Shown: positions 47,800-59,872 of the stretch, in pieces
Numbering within the stretch: position 1 is the first letter of the stretch
Layout of the letters: every line of letters begins with the position of its first letter
DNA from: Liolophura sinensis
Lineage: Eukaryota > Mollusca > Polyplacophora > Chitonida > Chitonidae
Direction of reading: 5' to 3'
Assembly (NCBI RefSeq): GCF_032854445.1
Contig: NW_027017963.1
Coordinates: forward strand, 288,018 to 352,017
Length of the DNA stretch: 64,000 nucleotides
Made by a program: the position numbers and the translations under genes
Notes under the pieces: model-generated
Told to the model about the DNA's origin: nothing
Database searches by the model: none
What the model saw: the letters and a program-made list of their open reading frames with translations, nothing else

Positions 47800-50700
47800 G
47801 AATTAAATTAAAAATTAAATTAAATTAATACTGCTGGTAAGAGGCTAATCCGACGTATTTTGTGACGAGAAATCGAATGGTGCAAACCGCGTTGCTCTCC
47901 GACCAATACTTTTGGCTGTAGCCACAAATGAATAATCAATGATGTCAAGATCACGTGCCCAGCAACGGCTCTTACTCCATGGAAACCAAGGAAATTTGCA
48001 ATTTTTCAACAGCTGGAGATGCCTGGCCCAATTGCGCATCCTTTGGCACCTTATTGATGTGGGTCAGTGTTCAATTGTACTTTTTACAGCGGATTGTATC
48101 AAGTACCTTGTGTTTTGTTTATATACAAATGGTGTGGTTTTTCTACATGTAGATAAAGACATTGAGTTTGTCTTCGACTTAGGAGTAAGACATTTGCTGG
48201 GTGAGTTAAATGGGCTTGGCCCAAAGATTTGACGTCGTCTGGGCTACCGAAGGGCACATAACTTATAATGAAATGTTGAATATAGTAATGACCAGTCGCG
48301 ATTGTACATAGTTAATGTAGCCGATTTCAATTAGCAAAAAGACCAGGCAAAAATCCAAAAGTGGAAAAACTGTTCCAATGCTGCTGGTAAGAGACTAATC
48401 CGACGTATTTTGTGACGAGAAATCGAATGGTGCAAACCGCGTTGCTCTCCGACCAATACTTTTGGCTGTAGCCACAAATGAATAATCAATGATGTCAAGA
48501 TCACGTGCCCAGCAACGGCTCTTACTCCATGGAAACCAAGGAAATTTGCAATTTTTCAACAGCTGGAGATGCCTGGCCCAATTGCGCATCCTTTGGCACC
48601 TTATTGATGTGGGTCAGTGTTCAATTGTACTTTTTACAGCGGATTGTATCAAGTACCTTGTGGTTTTTTAATATACAAATGGTGTGGTTTTTCTACATGT
48701 AGATAAAGACATTGAGTTTGTCTTCGACTTAGAAGTAAGACATTTGCTGGGTGAGTTAAATGGGCTTGGCCCAAAGATTTGACGTCGTCTGGGCTACCGA
48801 AGGGCACATAACTTATAATGAAAAGTTGAATATAGTAATGACCAGTCGCGATTGTACATAGTTAATGTAGCCGAATTCAATTCGCAAAAAGACCAGGCAA
48901 AAATCCAAAAGTGGAAAAACTGTTCCAATGCTGCTGGTAAGAGGCTAATCCGACGTATTTTGTGACGAGAAATCGAATGGTGCAAACCGCGTTGCTCTCC
49001 GACCAATGCTTTTGGCTGTAGCCACAAATGAATAATCAATGATGTCAAAATCACGTGCCCAGCAACGGCTCTTACTCCATGGAAACCAAGGAAATTTGCA
49101 ATTTTTCAACAGCTGGAGATGCCTGGCCCAATTGCGCATCCTTTGGCACCTTATTGATGTGGGTCAGTGTTCAATTGTACTTTTTACAGCGGATTGTATC
49201 AAGTACCTTGTGTTTTTTTTATATAGAAATGGTGTGGTTTTTCTACATGTAGATAAAGACATTGAGTTTGTCTTCGACTTAGAAGTAAGACATTTGCTGG
49301 GTGAGTTAAATGGGTTTGGCCCAAAGATTTGACGTCGTCTGGGCTACCGAAGGGCACATAACTTATAATGAAAAATTGAATATAGTAATGACCAGTCGCG
49401 ATTGTACATAGCTAATGTAGCCGATTTCAATAAGCAAAAAGACCAGGCAAAAATCCAAAAGTGGAAAAACTGTTCCAATGCTGCTGGTAAGAGGCTAATC
49501 CGACGTATTTTGTGACGAGAAATCGAATGGTGCAAACCGCGTTGCTCTCCGACCAATACTTTTGGCTGTAGCCACAAATGAATAATCAATGATGTCAAGA
49601 TCACGTGCCCAGCAACGGCTCTTACTCCATGGAAACCATAGAAATTTGCAATTTTTCAACAGCTGGAGATGCCTGGCCCAATTGCGCATCTTTTGGCACC
49701 TTATTGATGTGGGTCAGTGTTCAATTGTACTTTTTACAGCGCATTGTATCAAGTACCTTTTGTTTTTTTTATATACAAATGGTGTGGTTTTTCTACATGT
49801 AGATAAAGACATTGAGTTTGTCTTCGACTTAGAAGTAAGACATTTGCTGGGTGAGATAAATGGGCTTGGCCCAAAGATTTGACGTCGTCTGGGCTACCGA
49901 AGGGCACATAACTTATAATGAAAAGTTGAATATAGTAATGACCAGTCGCGATTGTACATAGTTAATGTAGCCGATTTCAATTCGCAAAAAGACCAGGCAA
50001 AAATCCAAAAGTAGAAAAACTGTTCCAATGCTGCTGGTAAGAGGCTAATCCGACGTATTTTGTGACGAGAAATCGAATGGTGCAAACCGCGTTGCTCTCC
50101 GACCAATACTTTTGGCTGTAGCCACAAATGAATAATCAATGATGTCAAGATCACGTGCCCAGCAACGGCTCTTACTCCATGGAAACCAAGGAAATTTGCA
50201 ATTTTTCAACAGCTGGAGATGCCTGGCCCAATTGCGCATCCTTTGGCACCTTATTGATGTGGGTCAGTGTTCAATTGTACTTTTTACAGCGGATTGTATC
50301 AAGTACCTTGTGTTTTTTTATATACAAATGGTGTGGTTTTTCTACATGTAGATAAAGACATTGAGTTTGTCTTCGACTTAGAAGTAAGACATTTGCTGGG
50401 TGAGTTAAATGGGCTTGGCCCAAAGATTTGACGTCGTCTGGGCTACCGAAGGGCACATAACTTATAATGAAAAGTTGAATATAGTAATGACCAGTCGCGA
50501 TTGTACATAGTTAATGTAGCCGAATTCAATTCGCAAAAAGACCAGGCAAAAATCCAAAAGTGGAAAAACTGTTCCAATGCTGCTGGTAAGAGGCTAATCC
50601 GACGTATTTTGTGACGAGAAATCGAATGGTGCAAACCGCGTTGCTCTCCGACCAATACTTTTGGCTGTAGCCACAAATGAATAATCAATGATGTCAAGAT

Positions 50701-51203
50701 CACGTGCCCAGCAACGGCTCTTACTCCATGGAAACCAAGGAAATTTGCAATTTTTCAACAGCTGGAGATGCCTGGCCCAATTGCGCATCCTTTGGCACCT
50801 TATTGATGTGGGTCAGTGTTCAATTGTACTTTTTACAGCGGATTGTATCAAGTACCTTGTGTTTTTTTTATATACAAATGGTGTGGTTTTTCTACATGTA
50901 GATAAAGACATTGAGTTTGTCTTCGACTTAGAAGTAAGACATTTGTTGGGTGAGTTAAATGGGCTTGGCCCAAAGATTTGACGTCGTCTGGGCTACCGAA
51001 GGGCACATAACTTATAATGAAAAGTTGAATATAGTAATGACCAGTCGCGATTGTACATAGTTAATGTAGCCGATTTCAATTCGCAAAAAGACCAGGCAAA
51101 AATCCAAAAGTGGAAAAACTGTTCCAATGCTGCTGGTAAGAGGCTAATCCGACGTATTTTGTGACGAGAAATCGAATGGTGCAAACCGCGTTGCTCTCCG
51201 ACC

Positions 51204-53600
51204 AATACTTTTGGCTGTAGCCACAAATGAATAATCAATGATGTCAAGATCACGTGCCCAGCAACGGCTCTTACTCCATGGAAACCAAGGAAATTTGCAA
51301 TTTTTCAACAGCTGGAGATGCCTGGCCCAATTGCGCATCCTTTGGCACCTTATTGATGTGGGTCAGTGTTCAATTGTACTTTTTACAGCGGATTGTATCA
51401 AGTACCTTGTGTTTTTTTTATATACAAATGGTGTGGTTTTTCTACATGTAGATAAAGACATTGAGTTTGTCTTCGACTTAGAAGTAAGACATTTGCTGGG
51501 TGAGTTAAATGGGTTTGGCCCAAAGATTTGACGTCGTCTGGGCTACCGAAGGGCACATAACTTATAATGAAAAGTTGAATATAGTAATGACCAGTCGCGA
51601 TTGTACATAGTTAATGTAGCCGATTTCAATTAGCAAAAAGACCAGGCAAAAATCCAAAAGTAGAAAAACTGTTCCAATGCTGCTGGTAAGAGGCTAATCC
51701 GACATATTTTGTGACGAGAAATCGAATGGTGCAAACCGCGTTGCTCTCCGACCAATACTTTTGGCTGTAGTTACAAATGAATAATCAATGATGTCAAGAT
51801 CACGTGCCCAGCAACGGCTCTTACTCCATGGAAACCAAGGAAATTTGCAATTTTTCAACAGCTGGAGATGCCTGGCCCAATTGCGCATCCTTTGGCACCT
51901 TATTGATGTGGGTCAGTGTTCAATTGTACTTTTTACAGCGGATTGTATCAAGTACCTTGTGTTTTTTTTATATACAAATGGTGTGGTTTTTCTACATGTA
52001 GATAAAGACATTGAGTTTGTCTTCGACTTAGAAGTAAGACATTTGCTGGGTGAGTTAAATGGGTTTGGCCCAAAGATTTGACGTCGTCTGGGCTACCGAA
52101 GGGCACATAACTTATAATGAAAAGTTGAATATAGTAATGACCAGTCGCGATTGTACATAGTTAATGCAGCCGATTTCAATTCGCAAAAAGACCAGGCAAA
52201 AATCCAAAAGTAGAAAAACTGTTCCAATGCTGCTGGTAAGAGGCTAATCCGACGTATTTTGTGACGAGAAATCGAATGGTGCAAACCGCGTTGCTCTCCG
52301 ACCAATACTTTTGGCTGTAGCCACAAATGAATAATCAATGATGTCAAGATCACGTGCCCAGCAACGGCTCTTACTCCATGGAAACCAAGGAAATTTGCAA
52401 TTTTTCAACAGCTGGAGATGCCTGGCCCAATTGCGCATCCTTTGGCACCTTATTGATGTGGGTCAGTGTTCAATTGTACTTTTTACAGCGGATTGTATCA
52501 AGTACCTTGTGTTTTTTTTATATACAAATGGTGTGGTTTTTCTACATGTAGATAAAGACATTGAGTTTGTCTTCGACTTAGAAGTAAGACATTTGCTGGG
52601 TGAGTTAAATGGGTTTGGCCCAAAGATTTGACGTCGTCTGGGCTACCGAAGGGCACATAACTTATAATGAAAAGTTGAATATAGTAATGACCAGTCGCGA
52701 TTGTACATAGTTAATGTAGCCGATTTCAATTAGCAAAAAGACCAGGCAAAAATCCAAAAGTAGAAAAACTGTTCCAATGCTGCTGGTAAGAGGCTAATCC
52801 GACGTATTTTGTGACGAGAAATCGAATGGTGCAAACCGCGTTGCTCTCCGACCAATACTTTTGGCTGTAGCCACAAGTGAATAATCAATGATGTCAAGAT
52901 CACGTGCCCAGCAACGGCTCTTACTCCATGGAAACCATAGAAATTTGCAATTTTTCAACAGTTGGAGATGCCTGGCCCAATTGCGCATCCTTTGGCACCT
53001 TATTGATGTGGGTCAGTGTTCAATTGTACTTTTTACAGCGGATTGTATCAAGTACCTTGTGTTTTTTTTATATACAAATGGTGTGGTTTTTCTACATGTA
53101 GATAAAGACATTGAGTTTGTCTTCGACTTAGAAGTAAGACATTTGTTGGGTGAGTTAAATGGGCTTGGCCCAAAGATTTGACGTCGTCTGGGCTACCGAA
53201 GGGCACATAACTTATAATGAAAAGTTGAATATAGTAATGACCAGTCGCGATTGTACATAGTTAATGTAGCCGATTTCAATTAGCAAAAAGACCAGGCAAA
53301 AATCCAAAAGTGGAAAAACTGTTCCAATGCTGCTGGTAAGAGGCTAATCCGACGTATTTTGTGACGAGAAATCGAATGGTGCAAACCGCGTTGCTCTCCG
53401 ACCAATACTTTTGGCTGTAGCCACAAATGAATAATCAATGATGTCAAGATCACGTGCCCAGCAACGGCTCTTACTCCATGGAAACCAAGGAAATTTGCAA
53501 TTTTTCAACAGCTGGAGATGCCTGGCCCTATTGCGCATCCTTTGGCACCTTATTGATGTGGGTCAGTGTTCAATTGTACTTTTTACAGCGGATTGTATCA
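51204..53600. repeat. Satellite block II, copy c
   Basis: Repeats the marker order of copy a from about 32.2 to 34.4 kb at an offset of 19353 bp: GGGTTTGG (51510), CTGTAGTTAC (51765), ATGCAGCCG (52164), CACAAGTGAAT (52874) and GGCCCTATTGCG (53524). Relative to copy b it lies 12756 bp away; subtracting the 6157-bp LINE leaves 6599 bp, again 12 monomers (one T7 unit). A private CGACATATTT change is at 51700. Confidence 0.7.
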
Positions 53601-54289
53601 AGTACCTTGTGTTTTTTTTTATATACAAATGGTGTGGTTTTTCTACATGTAGATAAAGACATTGAGTTTGTCTTCGACTTAGGAGTAAGACATTTGCTGG
53701 GTGAGTTAAATGGGCTTGGCCCAAAGATTTGACGTCGTCTGGGCTACCGAAGGGCACATAACTTATAATGAAAAGTTGAATATAGTAATGACCAGTCGCG
53801 ATTGTACATAGTTAATGTAGCCGATTTCAATTAGCAAAAAGACCAGGCAAAAATCCAAAAGTGGAAAAACTGTTCCAATGCTGCTGGTAAGAGGCTAATC
53901 CGACGTATTTTGTGACGAGAAATCGAATGGTGCAAACCGCGTTGCTCTCCGACCAATACTTTTGGCTGTAGCCACAAATGAATAATCAATGATGTCAAGA
54001 TCACGTGCCCAGCAACGGCTCTTACTCCATGGAAACCAAGGAAATTTGCAATTTTTCAACAGCTGGAGATGCCTGGCCCAATTGCGCATCCTTTGGCACC
54101 TTATTGATGTGGGTCAGTGTTCAATTGTACTTTTTACAGCGGATTGTATCAAGTACCTTGTGTTTTTTTTATATACAAATGGTGTGGTTTTTCTACATGT
54201 AGATAAAGACATTGAGTTTGTCTTCGACTTAGAAGTAAGACATTTGCTGGGTGAGTTAAATGGGCTTGGCCCAAAGATTTGACGTCGTC

Positions 54290-54960
54290 TGGGGCTACCG
54301 AAGGGCACATAACTTATAATGAAAAGTTGAATATAGTAATGACCAGTCGCGATTGTACATAGTTAATGTAGCCGATTTCAATTCGCAAAAAGACCAGGCA
54401 AAAATCCAAAAGTGGAAAAACTGTTCCAATGCTGCTGGTAAGAGGCTAATCCGACGTATTTTGTGACGAGAAATCAAATGGTGCAAACCGCGTTGCTCTC
54501 CAACCAATACTTTTGGCTGTAGCCACAAATGAATAATCAATGATGTCAAGATCACGTGCCCAGCAACGGCTCTTACTCCATGGAAACCAAGGAAATTTGC
54601 AATTTTTCAACAGCTGGAGATGCCTGGCCCAATGCGCATCCTTTGGCACCTTATAGATGTGGGTCAGTGTTCAATTGTACTTTTTACAGCGGATTGTATC
54701 AAGTACCTTGTGTTTTTTTTATATACAAATGGTGTGGTTTTTCTACATGTAGATAAAGACATTGAGTTTGTCTTCGACTTAGAAGTAAGACATTTGTTGG
54801 GTGAGTTAAATGGGCTTGGCCCAAAGATTTGACGTCGTCTGGGCTACCGAAGGGCACATAACTTATTAATGAAAAGTTGAATATAGTAATGACCAGTCGC
54901 GATTGTACATAGTTAATGTAGCCGATTTCAATTCGCAAAATGACCAGGCAAAATCCAAAA
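54290..54960. repeat. Indel-rich monomer pair
   Basis: Within about 670 bp there are four single-base indels: an extra G in TCTGGGGCTACC (near 54292), loss of T in CCCAATGCGC (near 54633), an extra T in CTTATTAATG (near 54867) and loss of A in GGCAAAATCC (near 54952), plus TTATAGATG at 54651. Elsewhere in the array single-base indels outside the T-run are very rare. This is either a relaxed unit or a poorly polished stretch of assembly. Confidence 0.7.
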
Positions 54961-55359
54961 GTAGAAAAACTGTTCCAATGCTGCTGGTAAGAGGCTAATC
55001 CGACGTATTTTGTGACGAGAAATCGAATGGTGCAAACCGCGTTGCTCTCCGACCAATACTTTTGGCTGTAGCCACAAATGAATAATCAATGATGTCAAGA
55101 TCACGTGCCCATCAACGGCTCTTACTCCATGGAAACCAAGGAAATTTGCAATTTTTCAACAGCTGGAGATGCCTGGCCCAATTGCGCATCCTTTGGCACC
55201 TTATTTATGTGGGTCAGTGTTCAATTGTACTTTTTACAGCGGATTGTATCAAGTACCTTGTGTTTTTTTTATATACAAATGGTGTGGTTTTTCTACATGT
55301 AGATAAAGACATTGAGTTTGTCTTCGACTTAGAAGTAAGACATTTGTTGGGTGAGTTAA

Positions 55360-57250
55360 ATGGGCTTGGCCCAAAGATTTGACGTCGTCTGGGCTACCGA
55401 AGGGCACATAACTTATAATGAAAAGTTGAATATAGTAATGACCAGTCGCGATTGTACATAGCTAATGTACCCGATTTCAATAAGCAAAAGAACCAGGCAA
55501 AAATCCAAAAGTAGAAAAACTGTTCCAATGCTGCTGGTAAGAGGCTAATCCGACGTATTTTGTGACGAGAAATCGAATGGTGCAAACCGCGTTGCTCTCC
55601 GACCAATACTTTTGGCTGTAGCCACAAATGAATAATCAATGATGTCACGATCACGTGCCCAGCAACGGCTCTTACTCCATGGAAACCAAGGAAATTTGCA
55701 AGTTTTCAATAGCTGGAGATGCCTGGCCCAATTGCGCATCTTTCGGCACCTTATTGATGTGGGTCAGTGTTCAATTGTACTTTTTACAGCGGATTGTATC
55801 AAGTACCTTGTGTTTTTTTATATACAAATGGTGTGGTTTTTCTACATGTAGATAAAGACATTGAGTTTGTCTTCGACTTAGAAGTAAGACATTTGTTGGG
55901 TGAGTTAAATGGGCTTGACCCAAAGATTTGACGTCGTCTGGGCTACGGAAGGGCACATAACTTATAATGAAAAGTTGAATATAGTAATGACCAGTCGCGA
56001 TTGTACATAGTTAATGTAGCCGATTTTAATTAGCAAAAACACCAGGCAAAAATCCAAAAGTGGAAAAACTGTTCCAATGCTGCTGGTAAGAGACTAATCC
56101 GACGTATTTTGTGACGAGAAATCGAATGGTGCAAACCGCGTTGCTCTCCGACCAATACTTTTGGCTGTAGCCACAAATGAATAATCAATGATGTCAAGAT
56201 CACGTGCCCAGCAACGGCTCTTACTCCATGGAAACCAAGGAAATTTGCAATTTTTCAACAGCTGGAGATGCCTGGCCCAATTGCGCATCCTTTGGCACCT
56301 TATTGATGTGGGTCAGTGTTCAATTGTACTTTTTACAGCGGATTGTATCAAGTACCTTGTGTTTTTTTTATATACAAATGGTGTGGTTTTTCTACATGTA
56401 GATAAAGACATTGTGTTTGTCTTCGACTTAGAAGTAAGACATTTGCTGGGTGAGTTAAATGGGCTTGGCCCAAAGATTTGACGTCGTCTGGGCTACCGAA
56501 GGGCACATAACTTATAATGAAAAGTTGAATATAGTAATGACCAGTCACGATTATACATAGTTAATGTAGCCGATTTCAATTCGCAAAAAGACCAGGCAAA
56601 AATCCAAAAGTAGAAAAACTGTTCCAATGCTGCTGGTAAGAGGCTAATCCGACGTATTTTGTGACGAGAAATCGAATGGTGCAAACCGCGTTGCTCTCCG
56701 ACCAATACTTTTGGCTGTAGCCACAAATGAATAATCAATGATGTCAAGATCACGTGCCCAGCAACGGCTCTTACTCCATGGAAACCAAGGAAATTTGCAA
56801 TTTTTCAACAGCTGGAGATGCCTGGCCCAATTGCACATCCTTTGGCACCTTATTGATGTGGGTCAGTGTTCAATTGTACTTTTTACAGCGGATTGTATCA
56901 AGTACCTTTTGTTTTTTTTATATACAAATGGTGTGGTTTTTCTACATGTAGATAAAGACATTGAGTTTGTCTTCGACTTAGAAGTAAGACATTTGCTGGG
57001 TGAGTTAAATGGGCTTGGCCCAAAGATTTGACGTCGTCTGGGCTACCGAAGGGCACATAACTTATAATGAAAAGTTGAATATAGTAATGACCAGTCGCGA
57101 TTGTACATAGTTAATGGAGCCGATTTCAATTCGCAAAAAGACCAGGCAAAAATCCAAAAGTGGAAAAACTGTTCCAATGCTGCTGGTAAGAAACTAATCC
57201 GACGTATTTTGTGACGAGAAATCGAATGGTGCAAACCGCGTTGCTCTCCG
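55360..57250. repeat. Rearranged copy of 34.4-36.2 kb
   Basis: Markers CAAAAGAACC (55485), TCACGATCACG (55645), TTGCACATCC (56831), AATGGAGCCG (57114) and GTAAGAAACTAATCC (57187) match 34481, 34641, 35826, 36109 and 36182 at offsets of 21004-21005 bp. The adjoining segments use offsets of 19353 (upstream) and 23624 (downstream), so monomers were gained or exchanged between the pieces. Confidence 0.65.
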
Positions 57251-58902
57251 ACCAATACTTTTGGCTGTAGCCACAAATGAATAATCAATGATGTCAAGAT
57301 CACGTGCCCAGCAACGGCTCTTACTCCATGGAAACCAAGGAAATTTGGAATTTTTCAACAGCTGGAGATGCCTGGCCCAATTGCGCATCCTTTGGCACCT
57401 TATTGATGTGGGTCAGTGTTCAATTGTACTTTTTACAGCGGATTGTATCAAGTACCTTGTGTTTTTTTTATATACAAATGGTGTGGTTTTTCTACATGTA
57501 GATAAAGACATTGAGTTTGTCTTCGACTTAGAAGTAAGACATTTGTTGGGTGAGTTAAATGGGCTTGACCCAAAGATTTGACGTCGTCTGGGCTACCGAA
57601 GGGCACATAACTTATAATGAAAAGTTGAATATAGTAATGACCAGTCGCGATTGTACATAGTTAATGTAGCCGATTTCAATTAGCAAAAAGACCAGGCAAA
57701 AATCCAAAAGTGGAAAAACTGTTCCAATGCTGCTGGTAAGAGGCTAATCCGACGTATTTTGTGACGAGAAATCGAATGGTGCAAACCGCGTTGCTCTCCG
57801 ACTAATACTTTTGGCTGTAGCCACAAATGAATAATCAATGATGTCAAGATCACGTGCCCAGCAACGGCTCTTACTCCATGGAAACCAAGGAAATTTGCAA
57901 TTTTTCAACAGCTGGAGATGCCTGGCCCAATTGCGCATCCTTTGGCACCTTATTGATGTGGGTCAGTGTTCAATTGTACTTTTTACAGCGGATTGTATCA
58001 AGTACCTTGTGTTTTTTTTATATACAAATGGTGTGGTTTTTCTACATGTAGATAAAGACATTGAGTTTGTCTTCGACTTAGAAGTAAGACATTTGCTGGG
58101 TGAGTTAAATGGGCTTGGCCCAAAGATTTGACGTCGTCTGGGCTACCGAAGGGCACATAACTTATAATGAAAAGTTGAATATAGTAATGACCAGTCGCGA
58201 TTGTACATAGTTAATGCAGCCGATTTCAATTCGCAAAAAGACCAGGCAAAAATCCAAAAGTAGAAAAACTGTTCCAATGCTGCTGGTAAGAGGCTAATCC
58301 GACGTATTTTGTGACGAGAAATCGAATGGTGCAAACCGCGTTGCTCTCCGACCAATACTTTTGGCTGTAGCCACAAATGAATAATCAATGATGTCAAGAT
58401 CACGTGAACAGCAACGGCTCTTACTCCATGGAAACCATAGAAATTTGCAATTTTTCAACAGCTGGAGATGCTTGGCCCAATTGCGCATCTTTCGGCACCT
58501 TATTGATGTGGGTCAGTGTTCAATTGTACTTTTTACAGCGGACTGTGTCATGTACCTTGTGTTTTTTTATATACAAATGGTGTGGTTTTTCTACATGTAG
58601 ATAAAGACATTGAGTTTGTCTTCGACTTAGAAGTAAGACATTTGTTGGGTGAGTTAAATGGGCTTGGCCCAAAGATTTGACGTCGTCTGGGCTACCGAAG
58701 GGCACATAACTTATAATGAAAAGTTGAATATAGTAATGACCAGTCGCGATTGTACATAGTTAATGTAGCCGATTTCAATTAGCAAAAAGACCAGGCAAAA
58801 ATCCAAAAGTGGAAAAACTGTTCCAATGCTGCTGGTAAGAGGCTAATCCGACGTATTTTGTGACGAGAAATCGAATGGTGCAAACCGCGTTGCTCTCCGA
58901 CT

Positions 58903-59872
58903 AATACTTTTGGCTGTAGCCACAAATGAATAATCAATGATGTCAAGATCACGTGCCCAGCAACGGCTCTTACTCCATGGAAACCAAGGAAATTTGCAAT
59001 TTTTCAACAGCTGGAGATGCCTGGCCCAATTGCGCATCCTTTGGCACCTTATTGATGTGGGTCAGTGTTCAATTGTACTTTTTACAGCGGATTGTATCAA
59101 GTACCTTGTGTTTTTTTTATATACAAATGGTGTGGTTTTTCTACATGTAGATAAAGACATTGAGTTTGTCTTCGACTTAGAAGTAAGACATTTGCTGGGT
59201 GAGTTAAATGGGCTTGGCCCAAAGATTTCACGTCGTCTGGGCTACCGAAGGGCACATAACTTATAATGAAAAGTTGAATATAGTAATGACCAGTCGCGAT
59301 TGTACATAGTTAATGCAGCCGATTTCAATTCGCAAAAAGACCAGGCAAAAATCCAAAAGTAGAAAAACTGTTCCAATGCTGCTGGTAAGAGGCTCCATGG
59401 AAACCAAGGAAATTTGCAATTTTTCAACAGCTGGAGATGCCTGGCCCAATTGCGCATCCTTTGGCACCTTATTGATGTGGGTCAGTGTTCAATTGTACTT
59501 TTTACAGCGGGTTGTATCAAGTACCTTGTGTTTTTTTTATATACAAATGGTGTGGTTTTTCTACATGTAGATAAAGACATTGAGTTTGTCTTCGACTTAG
59601 AAGTAAGACATTTGCTGGGTGAGATAAATGGGCTTGGCCCAAAGATTTGACGTCGTCTGGGCTACCGAAGGGCACATAACTTATAATGAAAAGTTGAATA
59701 TAGTAATGACCAGTCGCGATTGTACATAGTTAATGTAGCCGATTTCAATTCGCAAAAAGACCAGGCAAAAATCCAAAAGTGGAAAAACTGTTCCAATGCT
59801 GCTGGTAAGAGGCTAATCCGACGTATTTTGTGACGAGAAATCGAATGGTGCAAACCGCGTTGCTCTCCGACC
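58903..59872. repeat. Monomer with 130-bp deletion (junction at 59394)
   Basis: The unit starting at 58903 reads normally to AAGAGGCT at 59394 (monomer position 492) and then jumps to CCATGGAAACC of the next unit, so two units occupy 970 instead of 1100 bp. The two sides share CT at the junction (2-bp microhomology). This is consistent with end joining rather than unequal exchange, which would keep whole-monomer length. Confidence 0.85.

Larger units (their letters stand above)
41676..47830 (+). mobile_element. CR1/L2-group non-LTR retrotransposon (LINE)
   Basis: A 6.16-kb element inserted on the plus strand inside one satellite monomer. It has a 5' leader, ORF1, spacer, ORF2 with APE-type endonuclease and reverse transcriptase, 3' UTR, AATAAA and a short (AAATT)-like tail, with no long terminal repeats and no RNase H domain recognisable after the RT. 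The net gain relative to an unbroken monomer is 6157 bp, and no satellite sequence is lost. The left flank ends CAATGCT and the right flank starts CTGCTGG, so the flanks share only CT (2 bp), or six bases with one mismatch (AATGCT/AATACT) if the tail end is counted. Such short target duplications and repeat tails fit CR1/L2-like elements. It appears close to full length but has four frameshifts. The exact clade (L2, CR1, Crack, Daphne or similar) needs a phylogeny. Confidence 0.95.
47572..47830 (+). other. LINE 3' UTR and repeat tail
   Basis: 259 bp of AT-rich non-coding DNA after the ORF2 stop. It contains a TTGTAAATATTGTAAATATT direct repeat near 47674, a stem-loop (47745-47785), AATAAA (47794-47799) and a tail of AAATT-type repeats (about 47801-47830) running into the satellite. 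In CR1/L2-like elements the 3' end structure and short tail repeats are what the reverse transcriptase recognises to start copying. Confidence 0.75.

Noticed and set aside
41676-47830. LTR retrotransposon or integrated virus.
   Set aside because: No long terminal repeats, integrase, protease, capsid or envelope-like frames; APE endonuclease upstream of RT and a short-repeat tail define a non-LTR element.
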